Translations under genes and position numbers: made by a program
Shown here: positions 31,235 to 41,200 of the stretch, piece by piece
Layout of the letters: every line of letters starts with the position of its first letter
Position numbering within the stretch: position 1 is the first letter of the stretch
Assembly: GCA_016699635.1 (NCBI GenBank)
Contig: CP064983.1
Location: forward strand, 1,984,001-2,048,000
DNA from: Bacteroidota bacterium
GTDB lineage: Bacteria; Bacteroidota; Bacteroidia; AKYH767-A; OLB10
DNA length: 64,000 bases
Reading direction: 5' to 3'
Notes under the pieces: model-generated
The model's database searches: none
What the model was told of the DNA's origin: nothing
What the model saw: only the letters and a program-made list of their open reading frames with translations

Positions 31235-31969
31235 AGTAAAGTGTACGTAAGCCTATGTCCTTGCCGGTTATTTTTTTGTACTCTTTCAATAATTGTTGAT
31301 GAATGGCAGAGTCTGCCTCTTGCCCTTCTATCAGCAGCATGTCGTTACTGAGTTTAATTACAGCAAGATTATTTTTTATGAGGCCATTTTCTTTTAAGGT
31401 CGTAAACATATAATCAACAAACTTTTTGTTTGCAGCATTTTCTTTGTTTATTCCCATTGAGCTTTTTGCCGCCATAGCTTCCGCTACTTCATCCTGATAT
31501 TTTGACCAGTCGGATTTCTCTACCTCTTTACCATTTAAGACAATTCGTTCAACATCATCACCGCTAATTGAAATTTTAAATGCACCATTATCATTATTAA
31601 TATTCACAGTTTGTGTTTCAACAATGTATGCATCATTTGCACTGGCAGCATGTGTAACTTTGTTATTTAATGGGGCAGGATTGGTGATTTCTGTTTTAAC
31701 TGAAGGTGTTTCTGTTAAGTTTTCTTCAGTTGCCTGAGGTTGTTGAATAGCAGCATCAGGCTGTGTTTCTGTTGCCTGTAATGCAGGTTGAGTTGTTTGC
31801 TCTGTATTTTCCTGAGTTGGCTGTGTTTTTTGTTGACCTTGATTCTGAACTAAAAAATAAATTCCTTTTCAACTTCTTTGTTAAATTGTTCTAAACTTTC
31901 ATCCAGCGAGACTACAGGATCTGCATTTCTTGCTGCATCAAACAATTTATTCATCTTATTATTTTCCAT
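31227..31969 (-). CDS. Putative sigma-factor partner / regulator-like protein (frameshift near 31854)
   Basis: From ATG 31969 the frame reads MENNKMNKLFDAARN then DPVVSLDESLEQFNKE. It stops in an A6 run (31852-31857, plus strand); one extra base continues through a Gln/Thr-rich linker (about 60 residues, TQPTQENTEQTTQPAL) into the C-terminal domain at 31607-31227. The short N-terminal part resembles the start of Bacteroidota proteins encoded behind ECF sigma genes. I see no membrane segment, which may have been lost in the damaged region or may not exist. The C-terminal domain (SISGDDVERIVLNGKEVEKS) matches no family I can name. It lies 21 bases behind the sigma gene, so co-expression is likely; the anti-sigma role is inference. 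Confidence 0.55.
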
Positions 31970-31990
31970 GGTGAAAAAAGTAATTTACAA

Positions 31991-32509
31991 TTATACAATT
32001 TCTTCTTCTAATATTTTTTTAAGTGACTCGCGTGCCCGGGCAATTCTGCTTTTCACAGCAGAAAGACTATCTCCCTGAATCTGCTGTATTTCTGCTAACG
32101 ATAGCCCTGAGATTTCAAACAACACTATGGCTTCTTTCTGTTTTAGCGGCAATTGATCTAAGGCATTATACAATTCTTTTAACTGAACTTTGCTATCGGC
32201 ACCGGCATGATCATCACTCACTTGTTCAGCTTGTTCCGGGTCAAAGGCTGTATAGATTTGCTTTTTTTTATCCTGAAGCTTATAAACCAACCTGCTTGAA
32301 ACGGTAAACAAATAACTCAATAATGCATCTTTATGGCGAATGGTTTCAAACTTTTCATAAGCTACCAACATTGTCTCTGCAACAATATCTTTTACATCCT
32401 CCCGGTTATAAACCATAGACTGCACAAAGCGAACCAGCTTTTCATGTAATTGCTGATAGGCATCTGTGAAGGCTTTCTGTTTTCCCGAAATTTTCTCCTG
32501 ACCGCTCAT
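31991..32509 (-). CDS. ECF-type RNA polymerase sigma factor
   Basis: From the ATG at 32509 (MSGQEKISGKQKAF) the protein has about 172 residues. It shows a sigma-2 region (VYNREDVKDIVAETMLVAYEKF, core-binding and -10 recognition helix; DVKDIVAET is the typical D-x-x-D-x-x-Q/E pattern) and a sigma-4 helix-turn-helix (PLKQKEAIVLFEISGLSLAE, then GDSLSAVKSRIARARESL). A longer GTG start at 32554 is possible but adds an unusual extension. Sigma factors of this type direct transcription of a small regulon, often its own gene. It precedes the 31227-31969 gene and diverges from purC. Confidence 0.88.
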   Translation of the reverse strand: MSGQEKISGKQKAFTDAYQQLHEKLVRFVQSMVYNREDVKDIVAETMLVAYEKFETIRHKDALLSYLFTVSSRLVYKLQDKKKQIYTAFDPEQAEQVSDDHAGADSKVQLKELYNALDQLPLKQKEAIVLFEISGLSLAEIQQIQGDSLSAVKSRIARARESLKKILEEEIV

Positions 32510-32618
32510 CCATTTAATGTAATGTAAGTGCGTTTTTTCTTCAAAAAGTCGCACTCCTGATAAAATAATTTTAATGGTCTAAAAATAAGAATAATTTTAC
32601 GGCCACAAATTGTGCTGT

Positions 32619-33566
32619 ATGCAGGCTTTATCATCAACAAATTTTAAATTTCAAGGACAAACGGCTTTTTATAAGGGTAAGGTCAGAGATGTCTATTCTA
32701 TTGATAACAAATGGCTTGTGATGGTCGTTACAGACCGTGTTTCGGCATTTGATGTGGTTTTGCCAAGGCCAATTCCATATAAAGGAGCAGTTTTAAATCA
32801 GATTGCAGCACATTTTATGCAGGCAACTGCCGATTTAGTGCCCAATTGGATTGTTGATACACCCGATGTTCAGGTGTCTATAGGTATTCCATGTCAGCCT
32901 TTAAGAGTAGAAATGGTTATCAGAGGATATCTTTCCGGTCATGCCTGGCGCGAATACAAACAGGGAAAAAGAATGTTATGTGGCGTTAAATTACCCGATG
33001 GTTTGAATGAAAGTGATGCCTTGCCTGAGCCGATAATTACGCCTACTACTAAAGCTGCGCATGGTCACGATCAGGATATAAGCAAGGAAGAAATAATTAA
33101 ACAGGGAATTGTGGATGCTGCAATTTATGAACAGGCAGAATCCTATACAAAACAGTTGTTTAGAAGAGGGTCGGAGATGGCTGCACAGCGTGGGTTGATT
33201 TTAGTAGATACCAAATATGAGTTTGGTGTTCATCAAGGCAAGGTTTATCTTATTGATGAAATTCACACGCCCGATTCGTCACGATATTTTTATGCAGATG
33301 GTTATGCAGAAAGGCAAAAAAGAAAGCAACCTCAAAAGCAATTGTCAAAAGAATTTTTGAGACAATGGCTTATTGAAAATAATTTTCAGGGATTAGCGGG
33401 ACAAACAGTTCCAGAAATGTCTGATGAAATTGTACAGATGGTATCGGATCGATATATTGAATTGTTTGAAAATATTACAGGGAAAACTTTTGTAAAACCG
33501 TCAAACGAAAATATAGAACAACGCATTTACGGTAATATAGTAAAATCATTAGAGAAACTTACATGA
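32619..33566 (+). CDS. purC: Phosphoribosylaminoimidazole-succinocarboxamide synthase
   Basis: PurC joins CAIR and aspartate to give SAICAR in purine synthesis. The protein of about 315 residues is the long form seen in Bacteroidota and yeast. It has YKGKVRDVYSIDNKWLVMVV, DRVSAFDVVLPRPIPYKGAVLNQ, VEMVIRGYLSGHAWREY and LIDEIHTPDSSRY, all conserved. I use the ATG at 32619 (MQALSS); a TTG at 32610 is less likely. A TAATTTTA box, one base off the consensus, lies about 19 bases upstream. It diverges from the sigma factor. Confidence 0.95.
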   Translation: MQALSSTNFKFQGQTAFYKGKVRDVYSIDNKWLVMVVTDRVSAFDVVLPRPIPYKGAVLNQIAAHFMQATADLVPNWIVDTPDVQVSIGIPCQPLRVEMVIRGYLSGHAWREYKQGKRMLCGVKLPDGLNESDALPEPIITPTTKAAHGHDQDISKEEIIKQGIVDAAIYEQAESYTKQLFRRGSEMAAQRGLILVDTKYEFGVHQGKVYLIDEIHTPDSSRYFYADGYAERQKRKQPQKQLSKEFLRQWLIENNFQGLAGQTVPEMSDEIVQMVSDRYIELFENITGKTFVKPSNENIEQRIYGNIVKSLEKLT

Positions 33567-33688
33567 GGTTTAATTGACTTAATTTGAAAGAGTAAAATAA
33601 ACTGAGCAATATGAACACAGATGAATGAATAAGAAGACTGATGCTTAAATTAAGAATATTTAACATTCAAATTTCATCAAGAACGTTT

Positions 33689-33696
33689 TACCTTTG
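33689..33696 (+). promoter_or_regulatory. -7 box of the secreted protein gene
   Basis: TACCTTTG matches TAnnTTTG and lies 16 bases before the ATG at 33713. No clear -33 TTG was picked out. Confidence 0.5.
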
Positions 33697-33712
33697 TTTA
33701 AAATAATAAATT

Positions 33713-34309
33713 ATGAAAAAACAAATTGCATCGTTACTTTTTATTGCAGCCGTTGTAAGTACAGCTTCTGCACAGAAAATTAAAATCCTTGACGGTAGTT
33801 TAGCAGGATTAAAAGGAGAAACTAAACTGAATGTTGTCTATGATTATAGTAATATGGGCGTAGGCTCTTTTGCAAAGGAAGAAGAGTACGTTGCTAAAAA
33901 AACCAGAGAGTATAATGCAAAAGAACCCGGACGTGGAGATAGTTGGGCAAAAAGCTGGGTGGCAGATCGTAAAAACAGATTTGAACCAAGTTTTGTAGAG
34001 CTATTCAATAAAAAATCTCCAATGTTAATAGGTGATTTTCCTGATGCAAAATATACAATGAAGGTTAGCACAACTTTTACAGAGCCCGGTTTTAATGTTT
34101 ATGTTACCAGAAAAAATGCATCCATTAATCTTGAAATTACTGTGTATGAAACAGCCAATCCTGATAAACCAATTTGTAAAATGCAAGGTTTGAGATTTCC
34201 CGGTCGTACTTTCGGTGGCTATGATTATGATACCGGCACACGTATATCTGAGTCTTATGCTAAAGCAGGAAAAGATTTAGCTGCATTTATTGGAAAAAAT
34301 TTGAAGTAG
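33713..34309 (+). CDS. Secreted protein of unknown function
   Basis: A 198-residue protein with a clear Sec signal peptide (MKKQIASLLFIAAVVSTASA, cleaved near residue 21). The mature part is polar with beta-strand character (NVVYDYSNMGVGSFAKEEEY; SPMLIGDFPDAKYTMKVSTT; TGTRISESYAKAGKDLAAFI). There is no lipobox and no sorting domain, so a periplasmic location is likely. I do not recognise the family with confidence; similar short exported proteins are common in this phylum. It is monocistronic, with a -7 box upstream and a strong terminator downstream. Confidence 0.75.
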   Translation: MKKQIASLLFIAAVVSTASAQKIKILDGSLAGLKGETKLNVVYDYSNMGVGSFAKEEEYVAKKTREYNAKEPGRGDSWAKSWVADRKNRFEPSFVELFNKKSPMLIGDFPDAKYTMKVSTTFTEPGFNVYVTRKNASINLEITVYETANPDKPICKMQGLRFPGRTFGGYDYDTGTRISESYAKAGKDLAAFIGKNLK

Positions 34310-34326
34310 TAAATTTTTAGACTTTT

Positions 34327-34367
34327 AAAAAAGAGAAGCGGTTCTTTTAGAACCGCTTCTCTTTTTT
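34327..34367. terminator. Bidirectional rho-independent terminator
   Basis: A long stem (aaaagagaagcggttct / agaaccgcttctctttt) with a ttt loop. It has A-rich and T-rich flanks, between the secreted-protein gene (plus) and the converging MscS gene (minus). Confidence 0.9.
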
Positions 34368-34383
34368 AACATCATTCACTGTT

Positions 34384-35499
34384 TCATTGCAAAAACTTTT
34401 TCACTTCCTTTTCAATATAAACTGAAGTACTTGGAAAAGCAAAATCACTTTTATTTTCAGCTACTATTTTCATTACCCCAAAATTGACTTCCTGCCTAGT
34501 GTTTTCAAAGTCGCTCAACTCTTGTGTTTTCACAAAATAAATGACTTCAATTTCTAATGCACTTGCCCCAAAGTTGGTAAAGAATACATTTGGATTTTCG
34601 TTAACTAAAGGGTGTTCATTGAGCATATTCAATATTTGCTGAATAATATTCTGAATCTGATCAGCTGTTGTAGAATATACCAAGCCTATTACAAAACGAT
34701 GCCGGTAAAATGTTCTTTCGGTTTGATTTTCTAATTCTGCATCCATCATTTTTTTATTCGGAACAATTACTAAAGTTTTTTCAATAGTGCGTACTTTAGT
34801 GGAACGGAAACCAACTTCTTCAATATGGCCACGAAGACTGTCAGTCTTTACCAAATCACCAACCACAAAAGGTTTGTCCATAAAAATCAAAAATGACCCC
34901 AATAGGTTTTCTAATGTGTCTTTAGAAGCTAAAGCTATGGCTAATCCTCCAATTCCTAAACCGGCAATGATGCTGGCAACATTGAGTTTGAAAACTGCAC
35001 CAAGAATAAAAAATAAACTAATGATTACAGTTATTGCTTTCATTGATGATGCAAAAAACGGAACAAATAAATCGTCCATTTTTGATTCGGTTTTGTTGGC
35101 ACGCTCGCGCATTACCAATCCAATGTAATCTATCACTCTGAGTATTGTCCAGGTGATAAAAAATACAGTGACAATCTGAAAAATTAATTTTATTGTCATT
35201 CTTACACCAAACTCACTTTCTGAAGCTAGTTTCCATTCATCAGGAAAATGCACATACCTGCATGCAATGTATATGATGATTAGAAAAAGTGTTGCTGAAA
35301 ATGGTTTCTGTGTCAGCTCAACAAACTTATTTACACCAATGGTTTTGAAATATTTTTTCAGAACATTGAAGAGTAAAAAAGTAAGAATTCTTGAAATAAG
35401 ATTCTTGAAGACAAGTCCTGCCAGAATAAGTCCTGCAAACCATAGGTAGTCTTCTATGGTGTTTCCTAATATTCTTTGATGCAGAACATCTATAAGCAT
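34384..35499 (-). CDS. MscS-family mechanosensitive ion channel
   Basis: A 371-residue inner-membrane protein. About four N-terminal hydrophobic segments (from AGLILAGLVFKNLI) precede the pore helix AGLGIGGLAIALASKDTLENLLGSF, glycine- and alanine-rich as in MscS TM3. The beta domain follows with GDLVKTDSLRGHIEEVGFRS and VIVPNKKMMDAELENQT. The C-terminal alpha-beta domain ends the protein. Such channels open under membrane tension during osmotic downshock. Its ATG overlaps the stop codon of the amino-acid dehydrogenase gene (TAATG), so the two may be translated together. Confidence 0.92.
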   Translation of the reverse strand: MLIDVLHQRILGNTIEDYLWFAGLILAGLVFKNLISRILTFLLFNVLKKYFKTIGVNKFVELTQKPFSATLFLIIIYIACRYVHFPDEWKLASESEFGVRMTIKLIFQIVTVFFITWTILRVIDYIGLVMRERANKTESKMDDLFVPFFASSMKAITVIISLFFILGAVFKLNVASIIAGLGIGGLAIALASKDTLENLLGSFLIFMDKPFVVGDLVKTDSLRGHIEEVGFRSTKVRTIEKTLVIVPNKKMMDAELENQTERTFYRHRFVIGLVYSTTADQIQNIIQQILNMLNEHPLVNENPNVFFTNFGASALEIEVIYFVKTQELSDFENTRQEVNFGVMKIVAENKSDFAFPSTSVYIEKEVKKFLQ

Positions 35500-36725
35500 T
35501 ACAACAGTTTTTTAAGAGCTATTTCGAAAGCAGCAGAGGCAATACCTTTTTTATCTTTATGGGTAGCAATCACTTCCTGCAATGCATTTTTAATGGTGGT
35601 GGCTGCATCATCAAAAATCAGTCTGTCATCAATAACGGCATTTGCATTATGCAGATAAGCAAACACTCTTGCCATTCCACAGTTAGCAATAAAATCGGGA
35701 ATTACACTTACATGTTTGTCACAATACAATCCAATGGGGTACGAAGAAAATCTCTTTATCAGCAAAAGGTACATTGGCACCACAGGAAATTACTTCAAGT
35801 TTTTTGTTGATGAGCGATTGCATTTGCTCCTGAGTAACCAATCGAGATGCAGCACCCGGAATAAATATTTCTGCATCAAGGTTCCACACTTTTTCTGCCA
35901 TTTGTTGAGGAGAAAGCATGTTATCTGCCACCAGCTTGTTTCCCTGACGGTTGTTGAATAATGTTTTTATTTCTTCAAACGTATAGCCGTTTTCGTTTAT
36001 CAGTCCGCCATCTCTGTCAATGATTCCTACAATTTTTACGCCCATTTGTGCAAGATAAAATCCTGCAGCGGCAGCAACATTGCCCCATCCCTGAATGGCA
36101 GCTCTTTTCTCAGAAATTTTTCCACCCCATAACTCATAGTAATATTTTACGGCCGATGCAACACCATAACCGGTAATCATATCGGCAACTCTGTATTTAT
36201 GGCTCAAATCAGGCGATAGCGAAGCGTCTTTCAATACCAATGAAACGCCTTGCTGCAAATTGCTGATACGGTTTTTAATATTTGTTTCGCCATCGTTAAA
36301 GTGACCAACTGCAGTACCTTCCTGCGGATGAAGTATTCCAAGTTTATTACAAATTGGAATAACATCATGTATTTCGTCAACATTCAAATCGCCACCGGTT
36401 CCGTAATATGTTTTCAGCAATGGCTTTATACTTTAAACCAACGTTCAAGAACCTGATTTTTTCTGGGGTCAGCAGGGTCGAAGTTAATACCGGATTTAGC
36501 TCCTCCTATTGGTGGACCGGATACAGTAAACTTCACTTCCATTGTTTTGGCAAGCGATTCAACTTCTCTTTTGTCGCATCCTTTGCGCATTCTTGTTCCG
36601 CCACCGGCAGAGCCATTGCGCAAGCTATTTATTACAAGCCACCCTTCAGCGCCTGTTTCAGCATCACTCCATTCAAATACAATTTCAGGACGCTTCTCTT
36701 CAAATTTCTTTAGTAAATACAGCAT
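35499..36725 (-). CDS. Glu/Leu/Phe/Val-type amino-acid dehydrogenase (two frameshifts)
   Basis: Three reading-frame parts give one enzyme of about 408 residues. The N-terminal part has the catalytic-lysine motif PPIGGAKSGINFDP. The middle part has the Rossmann-fold motif IQGWGNVAAAAGFYLAQMG (NAD-binding) and SCGANVPFADKEIFF. The C-terminal part gives LYCDKHVSVIPDFIANCGMA. A base is missing near 36430, and a G4 run at 35736-35739 (plus strand) has one base too many. The enzyme oxidatively deaminates an amino acid; PPIGGAKSGI is closer to glutamate-type than to leucine-type members, but the substrate is not certain. It lies directly upstream of the MscS gene, overlapping by one base. Confidence 0.88.
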
Positions 36726-36858
36726 TATGTTTTAAAAATTTGCACGAAAATATTAAGATTTTCCGCTTAAAATTCTAATAAAATTCTTCTGTTATTGAAA
36801 CCTCACCAACACTTTTGAAGTAAAATAGTTTATTATTCTAATTTTTATTTTCAATGAC

Positions 36859-37041
36859 ATGAGAAATCAAAGATTTGAACAAAAAAAGTCCATAAAAGAC
36901 CATTGGGAGACGGACGGCCATCATGCAAAAAAGCAAAAGATGGCTAACCATCGTGAAGAAAAAAACTGGAAGAACAAAATCCTCAAAGAAGAGGATGATG
37001 ATTCTGATGAAGATTTTTTCCGGTATGATGAAGATGAATAG
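36859..37041 (+). CDS. Small highly charged protein
   Basis: A 60-residue frame from ATG 36859. The first half is basic (KKSIKDHWETDGHHAKKQK), the last third very acidic (LKEEDDDSDEDFFRYDEDE). There are no hydrophobic segments and no cysteines, so it is probably disordered and may bind nucleic acid or a basic protein; this is inference from composition. It stands alone between the divergent dehydrogenase gene and the convergent anmK gene. Shared composition, the ATG and the absence of a better frame on either strand support it as a real small gene. Confidence 0.5.
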   Translation: MRNQRFEQKKSIKDHWETDGHHAKKQKMANHREEKNWKNKILKEEDDDSDEDFFRYDEDE

Positions 37042-37077
37042 CCTTAAGGCATAAGATCCTAAACTAAAGTTTGTGAT

Positions 37078-38151
37078 TTAAGTCATTAGGTAAACGGCAC
37101 CACCAACAGAATCTTTTTTTGCTCCTGTTACAGAGGCAAGTGTGTTTTTATTGTTGTTTATTCTCAAATAGCCTAAAAGAGCAAATATCAATGCTTCTTT
37201 AAAGTCAATTATTTTAACATCAGGAACAATAATTTTTACAGTTGTTTTTTCCTGAATTTTTTGAATTAGAAATTTGTTCTTGGCTCCACCGCCTGTGATT
37301 AATGCAGTAGTATTTGGGTTATTTCCTGCAAGGGTTAACGCTTGGCTGATTTGATAGGCAATGTGCTGTGTGATGGTGTGCAGCTTATCATTCAGTGTAC
37401 CGGTTGAAGAGTTTATTATCGGAAGAAAATATTCATTAAACCACTCAGCACCTAAAGAACGTGGATAAGGTTTGCGATAAAATTCTAATGCATTAAGTTT
37501 ATCAAAAAGTGTTGTATTTAATTTCCCTGCAGCAGCAAGTTTTCCTTCTGCATCATACTTTAGTCCACCGCTATTGGCAAGGTAGTTTAACGCCATATTT
37601 ACAGGACAAATGTCAAATGCAATCCGGCTGTTTTTCACCTTGCATGAAATGTTTGCAATACCTCCAAGGTTAAGACAATAATCATACATGCCAAAAAACA
37701 ATTCATCACCTATAGGTACTAAAGGCGCACCTTGTCCGCCTGATGCAACATCTAAACTTCTGAAATCACAAACGGTGGTTATTCCAGCAATTGCAGCAAT
37801 ATCAGCACCGTGACCAATTTGTGTAGTAAAACCATTTGCAGGTTGATGAAAAACTGTGTGACCATGTGATGCAATTAAGTCGCAAGAAAGTTGATGTTTT
37901 TGTAAAAAATTTAAAGAACTTTCTCCTAAAAAAACACCAAATTTGTGATGTAACTCAAAAAGTTTTTCGCCAGAAAGTAAATTAGCATTAGCTAATTCAT
38001 CTCTTCGTTTTTGGTCATATTCAATAGTCTCTGCAGCAACGATTTCATAATGTAAGCCATCATTTGCTTCTGTAATATTGACCAATGCAAGGTCAAGCCC
38101 GTCTAACGATGTGCCCGACATCAATCCCAATACTTTCAAGCTTGCAGCCAT
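37078..38151 (-). CDS. anmK: Anhydro-N-acetylmuramic acid kinase
   Basis: AnmK phosphorylates and opens 1,6-anhydro-MurNAc during peptidoglycan recycling. From the ATG at 38151 the protein has 357 residues. It shows the N-terminal phosphate loop GLMSGTSLDGLDLALVN, SHGHTVFHQP, the LNLGGIANIS sugar-site segment and the C-terminal TALITGGGAKNKFLIQKIQ. The longer frame from 38205 adds a poor N-terminus, and a TACATTTG -7 box lies five bases before 38151, so I chose that start. It diverges from the hybrid histidine kinase gene. Confidence 0.94.
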   Translation of the reverse strand: MAASLKVLGLMSGTSLDGLDLALVNITEANDGLHYEIVAAETIEYDQKRRDELANANLLSGEKLFELHHKFGVFLGESSLNFLQKHQLSCDLIASHGHTVFHQPANGFTTQIGHGADIAAIAGITTVCDFRSLDVASGGQGAPLVPIGDELFFGMYDYCLNLGGIANISCKVKNSRIAFDICPVNMALNYLANSGGLKYDAEGKLAAAGKLNTTLFDKLNALEFYRKPYPRSLGAEWFNEYFLPIINSSTGTLNDKLHTITQHIAYQISQALTLAGNNPNTTALITGGGAKNKFLIQKIQEKTTVKIIVPDVKIIDFKEALIFALLGYLRINNNKNTLASVTGAKKDSVGGAVYLMT

Positions 38152-38156
38152 GACGG

Positions 38157-38164
38157 CAAATGTA
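38157..38164 (-). promoter_or_regulatory. -7 box of anmK
   Basis: The minus strand reads TACATTTG, an exact TAnnTTTG match, five bases before the ATG at 38151. It gives the same leaderless-type layout as prmC and the SirB1-like gene. Confidence 0.55.
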
Positions 38165-38245
38165 AGATTATGGCAAAATAATATTAAGTAATTGTAACAA
38201 TTCAATCAACATTAAAAAAATCAATTTCAAGGTTAACCAAATACC

Positions 38246-38253
38246 TATTTTTG
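38246..38253 (+). promoter_or_regulatory. -7 box of the hybrid histidine kinase
   Basis: TATTTTTG matches TAnnTTTG and lies ten bases before the ATG at 38264. Confidence 0.45.
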
Positions 38254-38263
38254 CGTATAAGAA

Positions 38264-41200
38264 ATGATGGCTTCTACCGGAAATAAACAGAATACAGACA
38301 CCGCTGGCATTGATTCGGAAGTATTGTATAACCGCATACTGTTTGCAGTTATAGCATTGTGTTATTTGCTGTTCGGTATTTTTTTTAGTGAAAAAGTTAT
38401 TGATGTGCTGCTACCCCTGACATGGATGGCACTTGTTCCTTTAGCATTGCTTGCAGTCAGTTTTTTTCTTCCTGTTGCGAAAAAGTATTCGGGAGAACAA
38501 CTTTCCGGAATGTTTTTATTACTTACTATTCACCTGATGTTTTTTCTTTTCAGGAATAAGTTTTCAGGTCATCCTGAATTTTTACTAGTAACTGTCATTT
38601 TATTTTCTAACCTGCATATCCGCAACGTCATTTATCTTTTGCTGTACAATGTAATTGTGCTTGGTTCATTAGAATATATTCTCATTTCGGGCACTTCAGG
38701 AAGTTCTGATCCGGTAAGACTATTTTTTATTATTGTTATTGCAATGGTGTTGAGTTTTCTTTATCAATGGTTTAGCCTTCGCAGACAGGGAATGAGTAAG
38801 GACGGTGAAAAATCCTTAGAAAATAATCTTGAGAAACTTCCTTTTGCAGCAATGATTTTCGGTAGAGATAATTTGGGATTATTGTATTGCAATCGCGAAG
38901 CACAGAATTTACTCGGTATAGATTCACAAGCCGAAATGGATATTCGTACTGTTTTTAAATTAGATGACTTTTCTGACACAGAACTTTTTGCAAAGTCAAA
39001 AGCAGGAAACTTTAATGGGATAATGGCAGAAACTTTTCAGCAATTGAAAGTTTTGTTAACCATCAGACAAAATGAAAAGGAAGAGTTGTTGGTATTTGCT
39101 GAACGCGAAAAGAAAACAGAAAAAGAATCCATTTCACTTCCCGGACAATATTTTGTTACAACAACCGATGGGAAAATTATTGACCTGAGTAAAGAAGCAG
39201 AAGATTTTATTACCGTTGACATTGGTGTACTTCAACATTTGTTTCAGAATTTTATTCTTGAGAATAAGCCGCTACATAATTTTTCGGTGCTGAAAATTAA
39301 TGAGCAGGATCCTTTTGCATTGCAAATGCAGACAGGAACGTTAGATGATATTCCGGTTTATTATTGGACACCAATTAAAAACTTGCAGCCTGTTGAGTCA
39401 GTTAGCTCTGAAGTAATATTGCCCGATGACGGATGGAGTCAATTAGTAATTGATTCAGGAAATGAGTTAATTTCTTTCAGCCCTTCATTTATCAGTACAG
39501 TTGGTTATGATGAAATGGAACTTGGGCGTATTCCTGTAGTTCAACTCATTCATCCTGCCGATACTTTGCGATGGCAACAACTGATTACAGAATGCCGCAA
39601 AAAAGAGAGAGCAAATGCTACTGTTAGATTTATACATAAGGATGGTAAAGTTCATTTTCTTAAATCTTTCTTCAGTAGTAATGGTAAAGATGAGGTGAGA
39701 ATTTATGCAGAAGATATTACTGAATCAATCCTGTTGCAACAAGAGTTAACAAATGCACGTGCCAATGTGAGCGCTGTTATTGAGAATACCAAGGATTTGA
39801 TTCTTTCAACAGACATGAATCATCTAATCACAGTAATCAATCATTCTTGTCAGCATTATTTAAATGCTGTAATGGGAAAGATGTTGAATGTTGGCGATGA
39901 TTTTCGTGCTGCAATGAAAGAGGAAGATCAAATGCAATGGTCGCATCGTCATAGTGATGTTATGAGGGAAAAAGGGTAACTTACAATGACGAAATTAGCC
40001 ATAACGGAACTGAGAGTTATTTTGAATTTTCGTTACAACCGGTTGTTGACGAAAATGGCATTGTTACAGGAGTTTCTTTGTTTGGTCGTGATGTTACACA
40101 AAGAGTTCATTTTGAAAATGAATTGGTGAAAGCTAAAGAAACTGCTGAAACAGCCACTGCTGCCAAATCTCAGTTTCTTGCCACAATGAGTCACGAAATC
40201 CGTACACCGCTTAATGGCATCGTTGGAATGCTTGAGTTACTTCGCATGACAACACTTAATGACAAACAAAGAGAGTATGTGAGTACATTGCAACTGAGCA
40301 GTGAGAATATGCTTAGTATTATCAATGATGTTCTCGATTTTTCTAAGATTGAGTCAGATAAGATGGAACTCGAATATGAGCCATTTGAACTGAAGAAAGT
40401 TATTGAAGAGACGTTTGATTTACTCTATTATCGCGCACTGGGTAAGAGACTTGAATTATTCTATAATATTGAAAACACCATACCTGCTTATGTCATGGGT
40501 GACAGTATGCGTTTAAAACAAGTGCTGGTTAATTTGGTAGGTAATGCCATAAAGTTTACAGAGAAAGGACATATTCTCATTACGGCACAACTTATTCCTT
40601 CTGTATCAGAAAAACTTAACATCAAGTTTTCTGTAAAAGACACCGGTGCCGGCATTAGCGAAGAACAAAGACAAAGATTATTTCAGTCATTTCAACAGGC
40701 AGATACTTCAACTTACAGAAAGTTTGGTGGTACCGGACTTGGTCTCACTATCAGTGCCAAGTTAGTTGCTTTAATGGGCGGCACTATTGAGTTGATGAGT
40801 GAACCCGGTGCCGGTTCAGAATTTTATTTTACAGTTATTACGCAGCCCGCACCAATAGCTGCTGCACGTAATGTCCGTTCTAACCTCAGGATTTTAAGAG
40901 GTAAAAAGATTTTGATTTTTTCGACCAACTCCGATTTTGATTTGCATCTGAGCGATTTGTTTAATGACTGGCATATATTACATCAGTCTGTTACCCTGCT
41001 GGAACAAGCAAAGAAAGAGCTTTCTCCTGATGCAAACTACGATGCCTTAATTCTTGATGCACAAATGCAGGATTACCTACTTTTTGCAGAAGAATTAAAA
41101 GAACAAATACGATCTTCAAACATTCCTGTATTTGCATTCAATGCAAGATTTTCAGGAGGTGATATTATTTATGGTAATAAACTTTTTGAAGCTGTACTGC

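Noticed and set aside
38152..38205. Extended N-terminus of AnmK
   Set aside because: It includes the TAnnTTTG box and matches no family N-terminus.
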